A DNA stretch of 51,712 nt from NCBI GenBank assembly GCA_947363605.1, contig CANAQK010000007.1, positions 1 to 51,712 on the forward strand, in the 5' to 3' direction. Below the pieces are notes generated by a model. That model made no database searches and had not been told where the DNA came from. It saw only the letters and a list, made by a program, of their open reading frames with translations. Shown one piece after another: positions 16,294 through 23,828 of the stretch. The number at the start of each line of letters is the position of its first letter. Position 1 is the first letter of the stretch. The DNA comes from an uncultured Clostridia bacterium. Its GTDB lineage: Bacteria > Bacillota > Clostridia > Oscillospirales > Ruminococcaceae. Made by a program: the position numbers and the translations under genes.

Positions 16294-16616
16294 AAGAAAT
16301 TTCCTCCTTAAAGTTTTTACACCCCATACTATGTGCGGCCCGGAAGATGTGTTACAGGAAATCCAGAAGAAATTACTCTTTCTTTCACCATCCATAAATA
16401 AGGGGATGAAGGACAGCATTTTCCAAATATCCTTTCTTTTTTGAACGATTTTTGAATCCTTTTCGATCCCCTTTCTTTTTGGGGAAGGGCGTACTATAAT
16501 AAGGATGATATACACTGCGTTTCCCTGGGCAGGATGACAGTTCACTGGATGCGCGGGCGTTGACGGTAAAAAATCGAGAGCCGGGTTTCAGTCCCGGGAT
16601 GTTTGGAGGTATTGCT
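16294..16616. other. Divergent intergenic region between the small Cys-rich gene and mcsA
   Basis: About 320 bp without a gene. Minus-strand side: the ribosome site and possible promoter of the Cys-rich gene. Plus-strand side: a TATAAT at 16495-16500 with only a weak -35, followed by a leader of about 110 nt and a small CCGGG/CCCGG hairpin just before the mcsA ribosome site. No ctsR gene, CtsR heptamer repeat or CIRCE element was seen. Confidence 0.5.
16327..16356 (-). promoter_or_regulatory. Possible forespore (sigma-F/G type) promoter of the Cys-rich gene
   Basis: On the minus strand TGTAA (16352-16356) and CATAGTA (16327-16333) are 18 bp apart, fitting a loose sigma-F/G pattern and lying about 34 bp from the ATG. 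No good sigma-A promoter is seen nearby. Weak evidence. Confidence 0.3.
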
Positions 16617-17093
16617 ATGTTATGTGAAAGATGCAGCCGCAACCAGGCAACCACCATGCTGACTCAGAGAGTCGGCGGGCGGACAGTTACGGAGCACCTT
16701 TGTGCGGAGTGCGCTTATAAAGGGGGGTTTTCCAGCTTGTTTAATGGGTTCCCTTTTGACCAGATGGTGGCGAACCTGGCACGAACTCATCGTGCCAGTG
16801 GAAAACGCTGCCCGAGCTGCGGTTCCAGCCTGGAGGAGATTGTGGAAAGCGGACGGATCGGGTGCAGCGAATGCTATACGGTTTTCCGTCGGGAACTGAT
16901 GCCAACGATTGAAAATATCCACGGGAAAGCGGCGCATATTGGCAAGCGTCCGCTTCACAGGAAAGAAGAACCGCCAAAACGTCTGCTTTTGGCCCAGCTG
17001 CGGGATGATCTTCAAAAGGCTGTACAGGAAGAGAACTATGAAAAGGCCGCCCAGCTGCGGGACGAAATCCGCGGTATGGCTGATCCGGAATAA
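16617..17093 (+). CDS. mcsA: McsA, zinc-binding activator of the McsB arginine kinase
   Basis: 158 aa. Four CxxC pairs (CERC at the start, CAEC, CPSC, CSEC) bind zinc and a C-terminal UVR motif (LRDDLQKAVQEENYEKAAQLRDEI) ends the protein. McsA activates McsB, which marks proteins for ClpCP by arginine phosphorylation. Start at 16617 is set by GGAGG 7 nt upstream; the longer frame from 16560 has no ribosome site. First gene of mcsA-mcsB-clpC. The usual first gene of this operon, ctsR, is missing. Confidence 0.93.
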   Translation: MLCERCSRNQATTMLTQRVGGRTVTEHLCAECAYKGGFSSLFNGFPFDQMVANLARTHRASGKRCPSCGSSLEEIVESGRIGCSECYTVFRRELMPTIENIHGKAAHIGKRPLHRKEEPPKRLLLAQLRDDLQKAVQEENYEKAAQLRDEIRGMADPE

Positions 17094-17112
17094 AGGAAAA
17101 AGGAGAAAAATT

Positions 17113-18126
17113 ATGGAAAAATGGTATCGCCAGCCGCCCCATCAGGGGGATATTGGGATCAGTACCCGGGTCCGGTTGGCTCGGAATGTGAAACAGTTCC
17201 CATTTAAAGAAAAAATCTCTTCATCCGGGCAGATTCAGCTGAATCAAATGGTAAAATCTGCGTTAAAACGGATGGATTTGGGTCATAATAAGTTTGGTTT
17301 TATTGAACTGCAGGAATTATCTGAACTGGAACGGATTGCGCTGCTGGAACAGAACCTGGTCAGCCGTACTTTCCTGACCAAACCTGAAAACCGGATGCTG
17401 GTTCTTTCGGAGGATCATTCCGTCAGCATTATGGTGAACGAAGAGGACCATATCCGGATCCAGGTTCTGCGCAGCGGAATGGATTTGGAAGGCGCTTATC
17501 AGCTTTGCAACAAGATTGACGATATCCTTTCAGAAACGCTGGATTTCGCGTTTGATGATACGCTGGGATATTTAACAGTTTCCCCAACGAATTTGGGGAC
17601 CGGGCTGCGCGCTTCGGTTTTGCTGCATCTTCCGGCCTTGGAACGGATCCAGATCATCCCTCAGCTGATGAAAACGGTCAGCCGGATGGGGCTGGTGATC
17701 CGAGGAAGCTATGGCGAAGAAACCGGCGTGATCGGCTCAGCCTATCAGATTGCCAACCAGGTGACGCTCGGGCTTTCCGAGCAAATGGAGATCAGCAACC
17801 TGCAAAATATCGTGCGCCAGGTGATGGAGAGCGAGCGTGGCGCACGGGCCGATATTCTGAACAACATTGAAGTAATTGATGAGATCTGCCGCAGTTACGG
17901 TATCCTGAAATATGCGCGGATGATTACTTCAAAAGAGGCATATGCACATTTATCAAATGTCAGACTAGGTGTTTCCGAGCGGATTCTGGAGGAGGTTTCT
18001 TTAGAAACCCTGAACCAGCTGTTAAATTCCGTCGGGGAAGCAACGCTCAGTGTTCGTGCGAACCAGCATTTGAACGCCAGGGAGCGTGATTTGGACCGTG
18101 CGCGGTTAATCCGTGACTTGATTTAG
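17113..18126 (+). CDS. mcsB: Protein arginine kinase McsB
   Basis: 337 aa guanido-kinase-fold enzyme that phosphorylates arginines on misfolded proteins. The family motifs STRVRLARN, SIMVNEEDHIRIQ, RASVLLHLPAL and IANQVTLG are present. The start at 17113 has AGGAG about 8 nt upstream and lies 19 bp after mcsA; the longer frame upstream runs through mcsA and is not real. It acts with McsA and ClpC. Confidence 0.95.
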   Translation: MEKWYRQPPHQGDIGISTRVRLARNVKQFPFKEKISSSGQIQLNQMVKSALKRMDLGHNKFGFIELQELSELERIALLEQNLVSRTFLTKPENRMLVLSEDHSVSIMVNEEDHIRIQVLRSGMDLEGAYQLCNKIDDILSETLDFAFDDTLGYLTVSPTNLGTGLRASVLLHLPALERIQIIPQLMKTVSRMGLVIRGSYGEETGVIGSAYQIANQVTLGLSEQMEISNLQNIVRQVMESERGARADILNNIEVIDEICRSYGILKYARMITSKEAYAHLSNVRLGVSERILEEVSLETLNQLLNSVGEATLSVRANQHLNARERDLDRARLIRDLI

Positions 18127-18165
18127 CCCGCTGGAAACATTCGTCTGAATACAGGAGGAAACCGA

Positions 18166-20628
18166 ATGTTCATTTTCAATGGGTTTACCGAGAAAGCAAA
18201 CCGGGCGTTGAATAAATCGATTGCGATGGCGTCCATTTTGGGGCATACCTGCGTGGGGAGCGAGCATTTTTTATACGGCCTTGCCAGCGAAGAGGGCAGC
18301 GCCGCGGCAACCCTGCTGGGCAGAAGCCGCATTACGCCGGAACGGGTGGAGGAAAAGCTTCGCAATACTTTTGGGGCGGGGGTGAAAAATACGCTGACCC
18401 CGAATGATATTACGCCGCGGAGCCGGAAATTGCTGGAATCTGCGTTAGCACGCGCGCAGTCCGAGCAGAATACCGTAGGGACCGAGCATATCCTGCTGGC
18501 GATCCTGAAGGATGAATCCTGTTATGCAGTGATGCTCCTCCGGGAAATGGGGGTGAATCCCAACGATTTGTATTTAAGCTGTGTCCGTGAGCTTGCCGGG
18601 GGGGAAGGGGAACCGTCCTCCTTTTCAGCACCTGGAAGCCATCCGGCAGAGGAAGTCCCGCCGCCGAGGCCTCGTGAAAAGGAAAAAAACCGGGGTGTCC
18701 TGCGTCAATTCGGACGGGACTTGACCGAGCTGGCGGAACAGGGGAAGCTGGATCCTGTCATCGGCCGGCAGGAGGAAATTGCACGGACTGTGGAAATCCT
18801 TGCCCGCCGTACCAAAAACAACCCCTGCCTGATCGGGGAACCAGGAGTAGGGAAAACAGCTGTGGCGGAGGGGTTGGCACAGCGGATTATCGCGGGGGAA
18901 GTGCCGGAAATGCTGCGGGAAAAAAGGCTGATATCCCTGGATCTGACCGCTATGCTTGCCGGGGCGAAGTACCGCGGTGATTTCGAAGAACGGCTCAAAC
19001 GGGTGCTGGATGAGGTTTCAGCCCGGAAAAACGTCATCCTGTTTATTGACGAGCTGCATAATATCATCGGGGCGGGTGCGGCAGAAGGCGCAATTGATGC
19101 GGCCAACATCCTGAAGCCGCCCCTGGCAAGAGGAGAAATCCAGTTAATCGGCGCTACCACGATTGCGGAATATCGCCGGTATATTGAAAAGGACTCTGCG
19201 TTAGAACGCCGTTTCCAGCCCATTACTTTAGAAGAACCGACTCGGGAACAAGCAGTGCTCATTTTGGAGGGGCTGCGTGAAAAATACGAAGCCCATCATC
19301 GGGTGCAGATTACCTCGGAAGCGATTAAAGCGGCCGTAGAGCTTTCCAGCCGTTATCTGACGGACCGTTTCCTTCCAGATAAAGCGATTGACTTAATGGA
19401 TGAGGCTTCCTCTTGTGTTCGGATTCGCAGCAGTGCAGCCTCCTCAGAGATGCGCCGCATTACGGAGGAGATCCGGACGGTGCAGAAGGAAAAAAACAAA
19501 GCGATCAGCAAACTGAAATTCGAAATTGCTTCGGAATACCGCTTGGAGGAAAAAGAACTCCAGGCACGTTACCAGGAGCAAACCCGGCTTTGGAAATCCC
19601 AGCTGGGTTCATCCAAACCGCTGGTAGGGCCGGATGATATTGCAGAAATTGTCGCACGCTGGTCCAAAATCCCGGTACAGCAGGTGACTATGAAGGAAAG
19701 CCGCCGGCTTCTTCAATTGGAAAATGATCTTCAGAAGCGGGTGATCGGTCAGCAGGAAGCGGTGGAACGCATCTGTGCTGCGATTCGGCGGGGACGACTG
19801 GGACTGAAAGATCCCAATCGTCCAAACGGTTCATTTTTGTTTTTAGGTCCGACTGGGGTTGGGAAAACGGAGGTTTCCAAAGCGTTAGCTGAAGTCCTTT
19901 TTGGATCGGAAACCGAAATGATCCGCCTGGATATGTCGGAATACATGGAAAAGCATACAGTCGCCCGATTGATTGGGTCGCCTCCCGGCTATGTCGGCTA
20001 CGGTGAGGGAGGGCAGTTGACCGAGCGGGTACGGCGCAAACCCTACAGCATCGTCCTGTTCGACGAAGTGGAAAAGGCGCATCCGGATATCCTCCACATC
20101 CTGCTCCAAATTTTAGAGGACGGCTTTTTGACAGATTCCCAAGGCCGCCGTGTAAATTTCAGGGAATGTATCCTGATCCTTACATCGAATATAGGGGCCC
20201 AATTCCTGACAGAGAATAAGGCTTTAGGGTTCGGTGCTTTGTCTGAGGAGGATTCCAGAGCCAGAGAGAAAGCGGATGTCCTTTCTGAATTGAAGAGACG
20301 TTTTTCACCTGAATTGCTTAACCGGATGGATGAGATTGTAGTATTTCACAAACTGGCTCCTGAGGCGCTTCGAACAATCGCCCGGAATATGCTTTCCTCT
20401 TTATCGGAACGAGCCAAAACCCTGCACATCGACTTCAGCTATACGGACGCTGCGGTGGAGGAGATCGCCCGCTTGGGCTATAAACCGGAATATGGGGCAC
20501 GCCCCTTACGGCGTGTTGTTACTTCCAAAGTAGAGGATTTGATGTCCCAGAAGCTTTTGGAAACGGATACGCCTGTAGAAAACCGGTTTGTCCTGGATGT
20601 GCAAAATGGGCAGTTTTTGCTTTTATAG
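18166..20628 (+). CDS. clpC: ATP-dependent Clp protease ATP-binding subunit ClpC
   Basis: AAA+ unfoldase that feeds ClpP, 820 aa. Two N-terminal Clp repeats (about 1-140), first ATPase with Walker A GEPGVGKT at 224-231, a middle coiled coil (about 405-480), second ATPase with GPTGVGKT at 561-568, and a C-terminal D2-small domain. GGAGG precedes the ATG at 18166. It ends a three-gene heat-shock operon and is followed by a terminator. Confidence 0.96.
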   Translation: MFIFNGFTEKANRALNKSIAMASILGHTCVGSEHFLYGLASEEGSAAATLLGRSRITPERVEEKLRNTFGAGVKNTLTPNDITPRSRKLLESALARAQSEQNTVGTEHILLAILKDESCYAVMLLREMGVNPNDLYLSCVRELAGGEGEPSSFSAPGSHPAEEVPPPRPREKEKNRGVLRQFGRDLTELAEQGKLDPVIGRQEEIARTVEILARRTKNNPCLIGEPGVGKTAVAEGLAQRIIAGEVPEMLREKRLISLDLTAMLAGAKYRGDFEERLKRVLDEVSARKNVILFIDELHNIIGAGAAEGAIDAANILKPPLARGEIQLIGATTIAEYRRYIEKDSALERRFQPITLEEPTREQAVLILEGLREKYEAHHRVQITSEAIKAAVELSSRYLTDRFLPDKAIDLMDEASSCVRIRSSAASSEMRRITEEIRTVQKEKNKAISKLKFEIASEYRLEEKELQARYQEQTRLWKSQLGSSKPLVGPDDIAEIVARWSKIPVQQVTMKESRRLLQLENDLQKRVIGQQEAVERICAAIRRGRLGLKDPNRPNGSFLFLGPTGVGKTEVSKALAEVLFGSETEMIRLDMSEYMEKHTVARLIGSPPGYVGYGEGGQLTERVRRKPYSIVLFDEVEKAHPDILHILLQILEDGFLTDSQGRRVNFRECILILTSNIGAQFLTENKALGFGALSEEDSRAREKADVLSELKRRFSPELLNRMDEIVVFHKLAPEALRTIARNMLSSLSERAKTLHIDFSYTDAAVEEIARLGYKPEYGARPLRRVVTSKVEDLMSQKLLETDTPVENRFVLDVQNGQFLLL

Positions 20629-20644
20629 AATTTTGAGAATCCAG

Positions 20645-20684
20645 GGATCCGTGCATGAACTGTACGGATCCTTTTCTTCTTTTT
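20645..20684 (+). terminator. Terminator of the mcsA-mcsB-clpC operon
   Basis: Stem GGATCCGTGCA / TGTACGGATCC (11 bp, one G-T pair) followed by a T-rich tract, 16 bp after the clpC stop. Confidence 0.85.
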
Positions 20685-20740
20685 ATAAGATAGCCTGCAT
20701 AATATAAACAGGCATCACCTGATAAAAAGGAGGAGATTGG

Positions 20741-21538
20741 ATGAAAAAGAAAGGTCAGGTAGGGACCTGGATCGAAAAATATCAGCTTCCGATGCTCTGT
20801 GCGGGAGGGATTTTGTGTTGTCTGTTTGGAATGTGGTTTGGGCAAAAAAATGAACTGGAAATTCCGGTTGGTGCGAAAATGGGGAGCAAGCGTCCTATCT
20901 ATGGGGTTGTAACAGAGGAAAAGAAAATTGCATTGACCTTTGACTGTGCCTGGGAAAACAGCGATACACAGATTTTACTGGATCTGCTGAAGATGAACCA
21001 AGTCCCGGCCACTTTTTTTGTAACAGGCGACTGGTGTGACCGTTATCCAGAGGATGTCCGCGCATTTGCCGAGGCAGGACATCGGGTGGAAAACCATTCA
21101 GACCGGCATCCTCATGTAGCGTCTATACCAGCTGAAAAATTAGTTGCGGACACTCGGAGCTGCGATGAAAAAATTACCCAATTAACCGGGCGCGTGCCTT
21201 GCTATTATCGCGCGCCTTACGGGGAATTCTCTGATGCCATGCTGACAACGTTTGAGCAGGAGCTGGGGCATCAGGTCATTCAATGGGACGCAGACAGCCG
21301 GGATTGGCAGGGAAGGGGGTCTGGCGAAATGATTGATTCGCTGAAAAAGCTGGTACGTCCAGGCAGTATTCTCCTGTTCCATAATGATACGGAAAATACG
21401 CCGGCCGCTTTAAGACGCCTGATCCCGGAACTAAAGGGGGAGGGATATGAATTTGTTTTGATAGAAGATCTGGTTTTAAAGGAGAATTATATGCTCGACC
21501 ATGAGGGAAGGCAAGTGAAGAATACACCGGATTCCTAA
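20741..21538 (+). CDS. Polysaccharide deacetylase, PdaB-like sporulation type
   Basis: 265 aa with one N-terminal membrane helix (about 15-33) and an extracellular NodB deacetylase domain. Motifs are TFDCAWEN (in place of the usual TFDDGP; this variant is typical of the PdaB subgroup), HSDRHPH for metal binding and RAPYGEF. PdaB homologues act on spore cortex peptidoglycan in Bacillus. AAGGAGG lies upstream of the ATG at 20741. It stands alone between the clpC terminator and the miaB promoter. The role in sporulation is inferred from subfamily resemblance. Confidence 0.85.
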   Translation: MKKKGQVGTWIEKYQLPMLCAGGILCCLFGMWFGQKNELEIPVGAKMGSKRPIYGVVTEEKKIALTFDCAWENSDTQILLDLLKMNQVPATFFVTGDWCDRYPEDVRAFAEAGHRVENHSDRHPHVASIPAEKLVADTRSCDEKITQLTGRVPCYYRAPYGEFSDAMLTTFEQELGHQVIQWDADSRDWQGRGSGEMIDSLKKLVRPGSILLFHNDTENTPAALRRLIPELKGEGYEFVLIEDLVLKENYMLDHEGRQVKNTPDS

Positions 21539-21566
21539 TCGGTTTAGGCTTGGATGTCGGAAAAGA

Positions 21567-21595
21567 TTGACGAAAATGAGGATGTGAAGTATAAT
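21567..21595 (+). promoter_or_regulatory. Strong promoter of miaB
   Basis: TTGACG (21567-21572), 17-bp spacer, perfect TATAAT (21590-21595). Transcription would start near 21602, which rules out the earlier ATG at 21554 as the miaB start. Confidence 0.85.
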
Positions 21596-21664
21596 AAATA
21601 CACTTACTTGAAAAATGCAGGAAGACAGAGCGCAAAGCCGTTCGGGAAAATAGGAGATTCATTT

Positions 21665-23104
21665 ATGACAGAGTCAAAAGCAACGGGACTGTGGGAAGAA
21701 AGCCAAAAAGCGTCTGTGGCCGGTGTACGAAAGTGGATCTGCGCACAGTATGATTCCCAGCCGCTCGCTTATGTCCGGACTTATGGATGCCAGCAAAATG
21801 TAAGCGACGGTGAAAAAATCAAAGGGATGCTGGCTTTAATGGGATACGGGTTCTGCGAAACAGTAGAGGAAGCCGATCTGATTATTTTCAATACCTGCGC
21901 GGTACGGGAAAATGCAGAGGATCGTGTCTTTGGGAACGTTGGCGCACTGAAACATCAAAAAAGGCGGAACCCCAATCTGATTATCGGGCTTTGCGGCTGT
22001 ATGATGCAGCAGGAACATATCGCTGAGCGAATCAAAAACAGTTTCCCTTATGTAGATTTGGTATTTGGGCCGCACTCTCTGCCCAAACTGCCGGAATTGT
22101 TGGAAGCATCCTTGAATACGAAAAAACGGATCTTTGACCTTTCCGAAAATAACGTCGGAATTATTGAGGGGATTCCGATCCGAAGGGATCAGGAAATCCG
22201 CGCCTGGCTGCCGATCATGTACGGCTGCAATAATTTCTGCACTTACTGCGTGGTCCCTTATGTAAGAGGGAGGGAGCGGAGCCGGCGCAGTGAGGAAATC
22301 CTTCAGGAGTTTAAGGGATTGCTCCAAGCCGGCTACAAGGAAGTGATGCTGCTGGGGCAGAATGTAAATTCTTACGGGAAGGGTTTAGAGGAAGAGATCA
22401 ACTTTTCCGGCCTTCTGCGGAAATTAAATGCGGTAGAAGGGGAATTCCGGATCCGATTCATGTCCTCCCATCCGAAAGACGCTACCCTGGAATTGATTGA
22501 TACCATCGCGGAATGTGAAAAGGTCTGCAAGCATTTCCATTTGCCGGTACAGTGCGGAAGCGACCGGATTCTGAAGCAGATGAACCGGCAGTATACCCGT
22601 GCCGATTACTGCCGGTTAGTGGATTATGCGCGGGAGAAAATGCCGGATATTGCTTTTACCAGTGACTTCATTGTCGGCTTCCCGGGCGAAACCGAGGAGG
22701 ACTTTTCTCAAACGCTGGAACTGCTGGAGCGGGTTCGGTTCGATTCCATTTTTTCGTTTATCTATTCCAAACGGAAAGGCACCAAGGCAGCAGAAATGGA
22801 GGACTTCACTTCGGATGAAGAAAAAGCTGACCGTTTTCAGCGTATGCTGGATCTGCAGAAGCAGATCGGGATAGAAAAATATGAAAGCTGTATCGGGAAG
22901 CGTTTCCGCGTTTTAGTAGAAGGCCCGGGACGATCCGGAACAAACTATCTGACCGGACGGAACGAGGCCTATATGATTATTGACTTTCCAGGACCACTTG
23001 AATTAGTGGGGCAGTTTGTAGAGGTAGAGATTACCGAAGCGCTGAACTGGGCGCTCCGCGGGGAATTAGTTCTCAGCCAAGACAAAATGGGAGAGAAAAA
23101 ATAG
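21665..23104 (+). CDS. miaB: tRNA-2-methylthio-N6-isopentenyladenosine synthase MiaB
   Basis: Radical SAM methylthiotransferase acting on A37 of tRNAs, 479 aa. Order: UPF0004 domain with cluster cysteines C42 (YGCQQN) and C78 (NTCAVRENAEDR) plus GLCGC; radical SAM motif at C188/C192/C195 (GCNNFCTYC); C-terminal TRAM domain. The start at 21665 has AGGAG 8 nt upstream and lies downstream of the predicted promoter; the frame open from 21554 is leader sequence. Works after MiaA (28442), which adds the isopentenyl group. Confidence 0.96.
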   Translation: MTESKATGLWEESQKASVAGVRKWICAQYDSQPLAYVRTYGCQQNVSDGEKIKGMLALMGYGFCETVEEADLIIFNTCAVRENAEDRVFGNVGALKHQKRRNPNLIIGLCGCMMQQEHIAERIKNSFPYVDLVFGPHSLPKLPELLEASLNTKKRIFDLSENNVGIIEGIPIRRDQEIRAWLPIMYGCNNFCTYCVVPYVRGRERSRRSEEILQEFKGLLQAGYKEVMLLGQNVNSYGKGLEEEINFSGLLRKLNAVEGEFRIRFMSSHPKDATLELIDTIAECEKVCKHFHLPVQCGSDRILKQMNRQYTRADYCRLVDYAREKMPDIAFTSDFIVGFPGETEEDFSQTLELLERVRFDSIFSFIYSKRKGTKAAEMEDFTSDEEKADRFQRMLDLQKQIGIEKYESCIGKRFRVLVEGPGRSGTNYLTGRNEAYMIIDFPGPLELVGQFVEVEITEALNWALRGELVLSQDKMGEKK

Positions 23105-23167
23105 TATTTGTCAAATCTTATCTGGATGATTGTATTATTTCATGGTACAATCAAAAAGAATATTATA

Positions 23168-23329
23168 AGAGCCTGTTTGAAATCTCTCCGCGTAGGTCTT
23201 GGCGGTGTATTTTCCGCTCTGACTGCGTTAAAAATCCTTGGAATCCGGCAAGGATTCCTGCGTTTTTTGCCTTGCAGGGCAAAAAATCCATCCGCCATCC
23301 CGTACACGCTGAGATCTTGAACAGGCTCT
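23168..23329. mobile_element. MITE-like element, copy 2, between miaB and ylbF
   Basis: 162 bp with inverted ends AGAGCCTGTT / AACAGGCTCT. It is the inverse complement of the element at 15881-16031, with about 11 extra central bases. Non-coding; a short frame from 23108 runs through it by chance. It fills most of the gap before ylbF. Confidence 0.8.
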
Positions 23330-23376
23330 AATATTTTTGGATATTATAAGGAATCAGAAATTGGAGGAAATTAAAA

Positions 23377-23784
23377 ATGGACTTGATTAAAATGGCCCGT
23401 GAATTGGGGAAAGCAATTCAGGCAAGTGAGGAGTACAAGCATCTGGTTACAGCAAAAGAGGCAAACGATGGGGATGAGGAATTGCAGGATATGATTAAGG
23501 AATTTAATCTGATCCGTATGAATTTATCGACCGAAATGCAGATGAAGGAACAGAATGCGGATAAAATTCAGGAGTTGGATCAGAAGCTGAAGGAAACCTA
23601 TACTGCCGTTATGGGCCGCCCGACCATGCTGGATTTTAATGAAGCGAAACAGGATATTGACGCTTTAATGAATGAAATTACCGGAATACTGATGCTTTGC
23701 GTCAATGGGGAAGACCCGGATACCTGTGAAGTGCAGCCCGCTGGATGCAGTGGAAGCTGTTCGAGCTGTTCCGGCTGCCATTAA
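23377..23784 (+). CDS. YlbF/YmcA-family protein with Cys-rich tail
   Basis: 135 aa. Residues 1-107 are the helical YlbF/YmcA domain (MARELGKAIQASEEYKHL at the start). The tail holds six cysteines (C108, C117, C124, C128, C131, C134) in the pattern CSGSCSSCSGCH. In Bacillus, YlbF, YmcA and YaaT form the Fe-S-bearing Ric complex that helps RNase Y mature mRNAs and affects sporulation and biofilm. The position between miaB and mutS is that of ymcA in B. subtilis, so it may be the ymcA counterpart. GGAGG precedes the ATG at 23377. Family sure, exact paralogue not. Confidence 0.85.
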   Translation: MDLIKMARELGKAIQASEEYKHLVTAKEANDGDEELQDMIKEFNLIRMNLSTEMQMKEQNADKIQELDQKLKETYTAVMGRPTMLDFNEAKQDIDALMNEITGILMLCVNGEDPDTCEVQPAGCSGSCSSCSGCH

Positions 23785-23828
23785 GGCAGGATCGGATGTG
23801 AACAAAAGCGGCAAAAGGAGGAACTTCA

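Noticed and set aside
16042-16444. Gln/Leu/Pro-rich and Ala/Val-rich frames opposite the small Cys-rich gene
   Set aside because: Low-complexity complements of the CGC/CNC repeat; the minus frame has the ribosome site and terminator.
21554-21664. N-terminal extension of MiaB to 21554
   Set aside because: The predicted promoter lies inside this stretch, and a good ribosome site precedes 21665.
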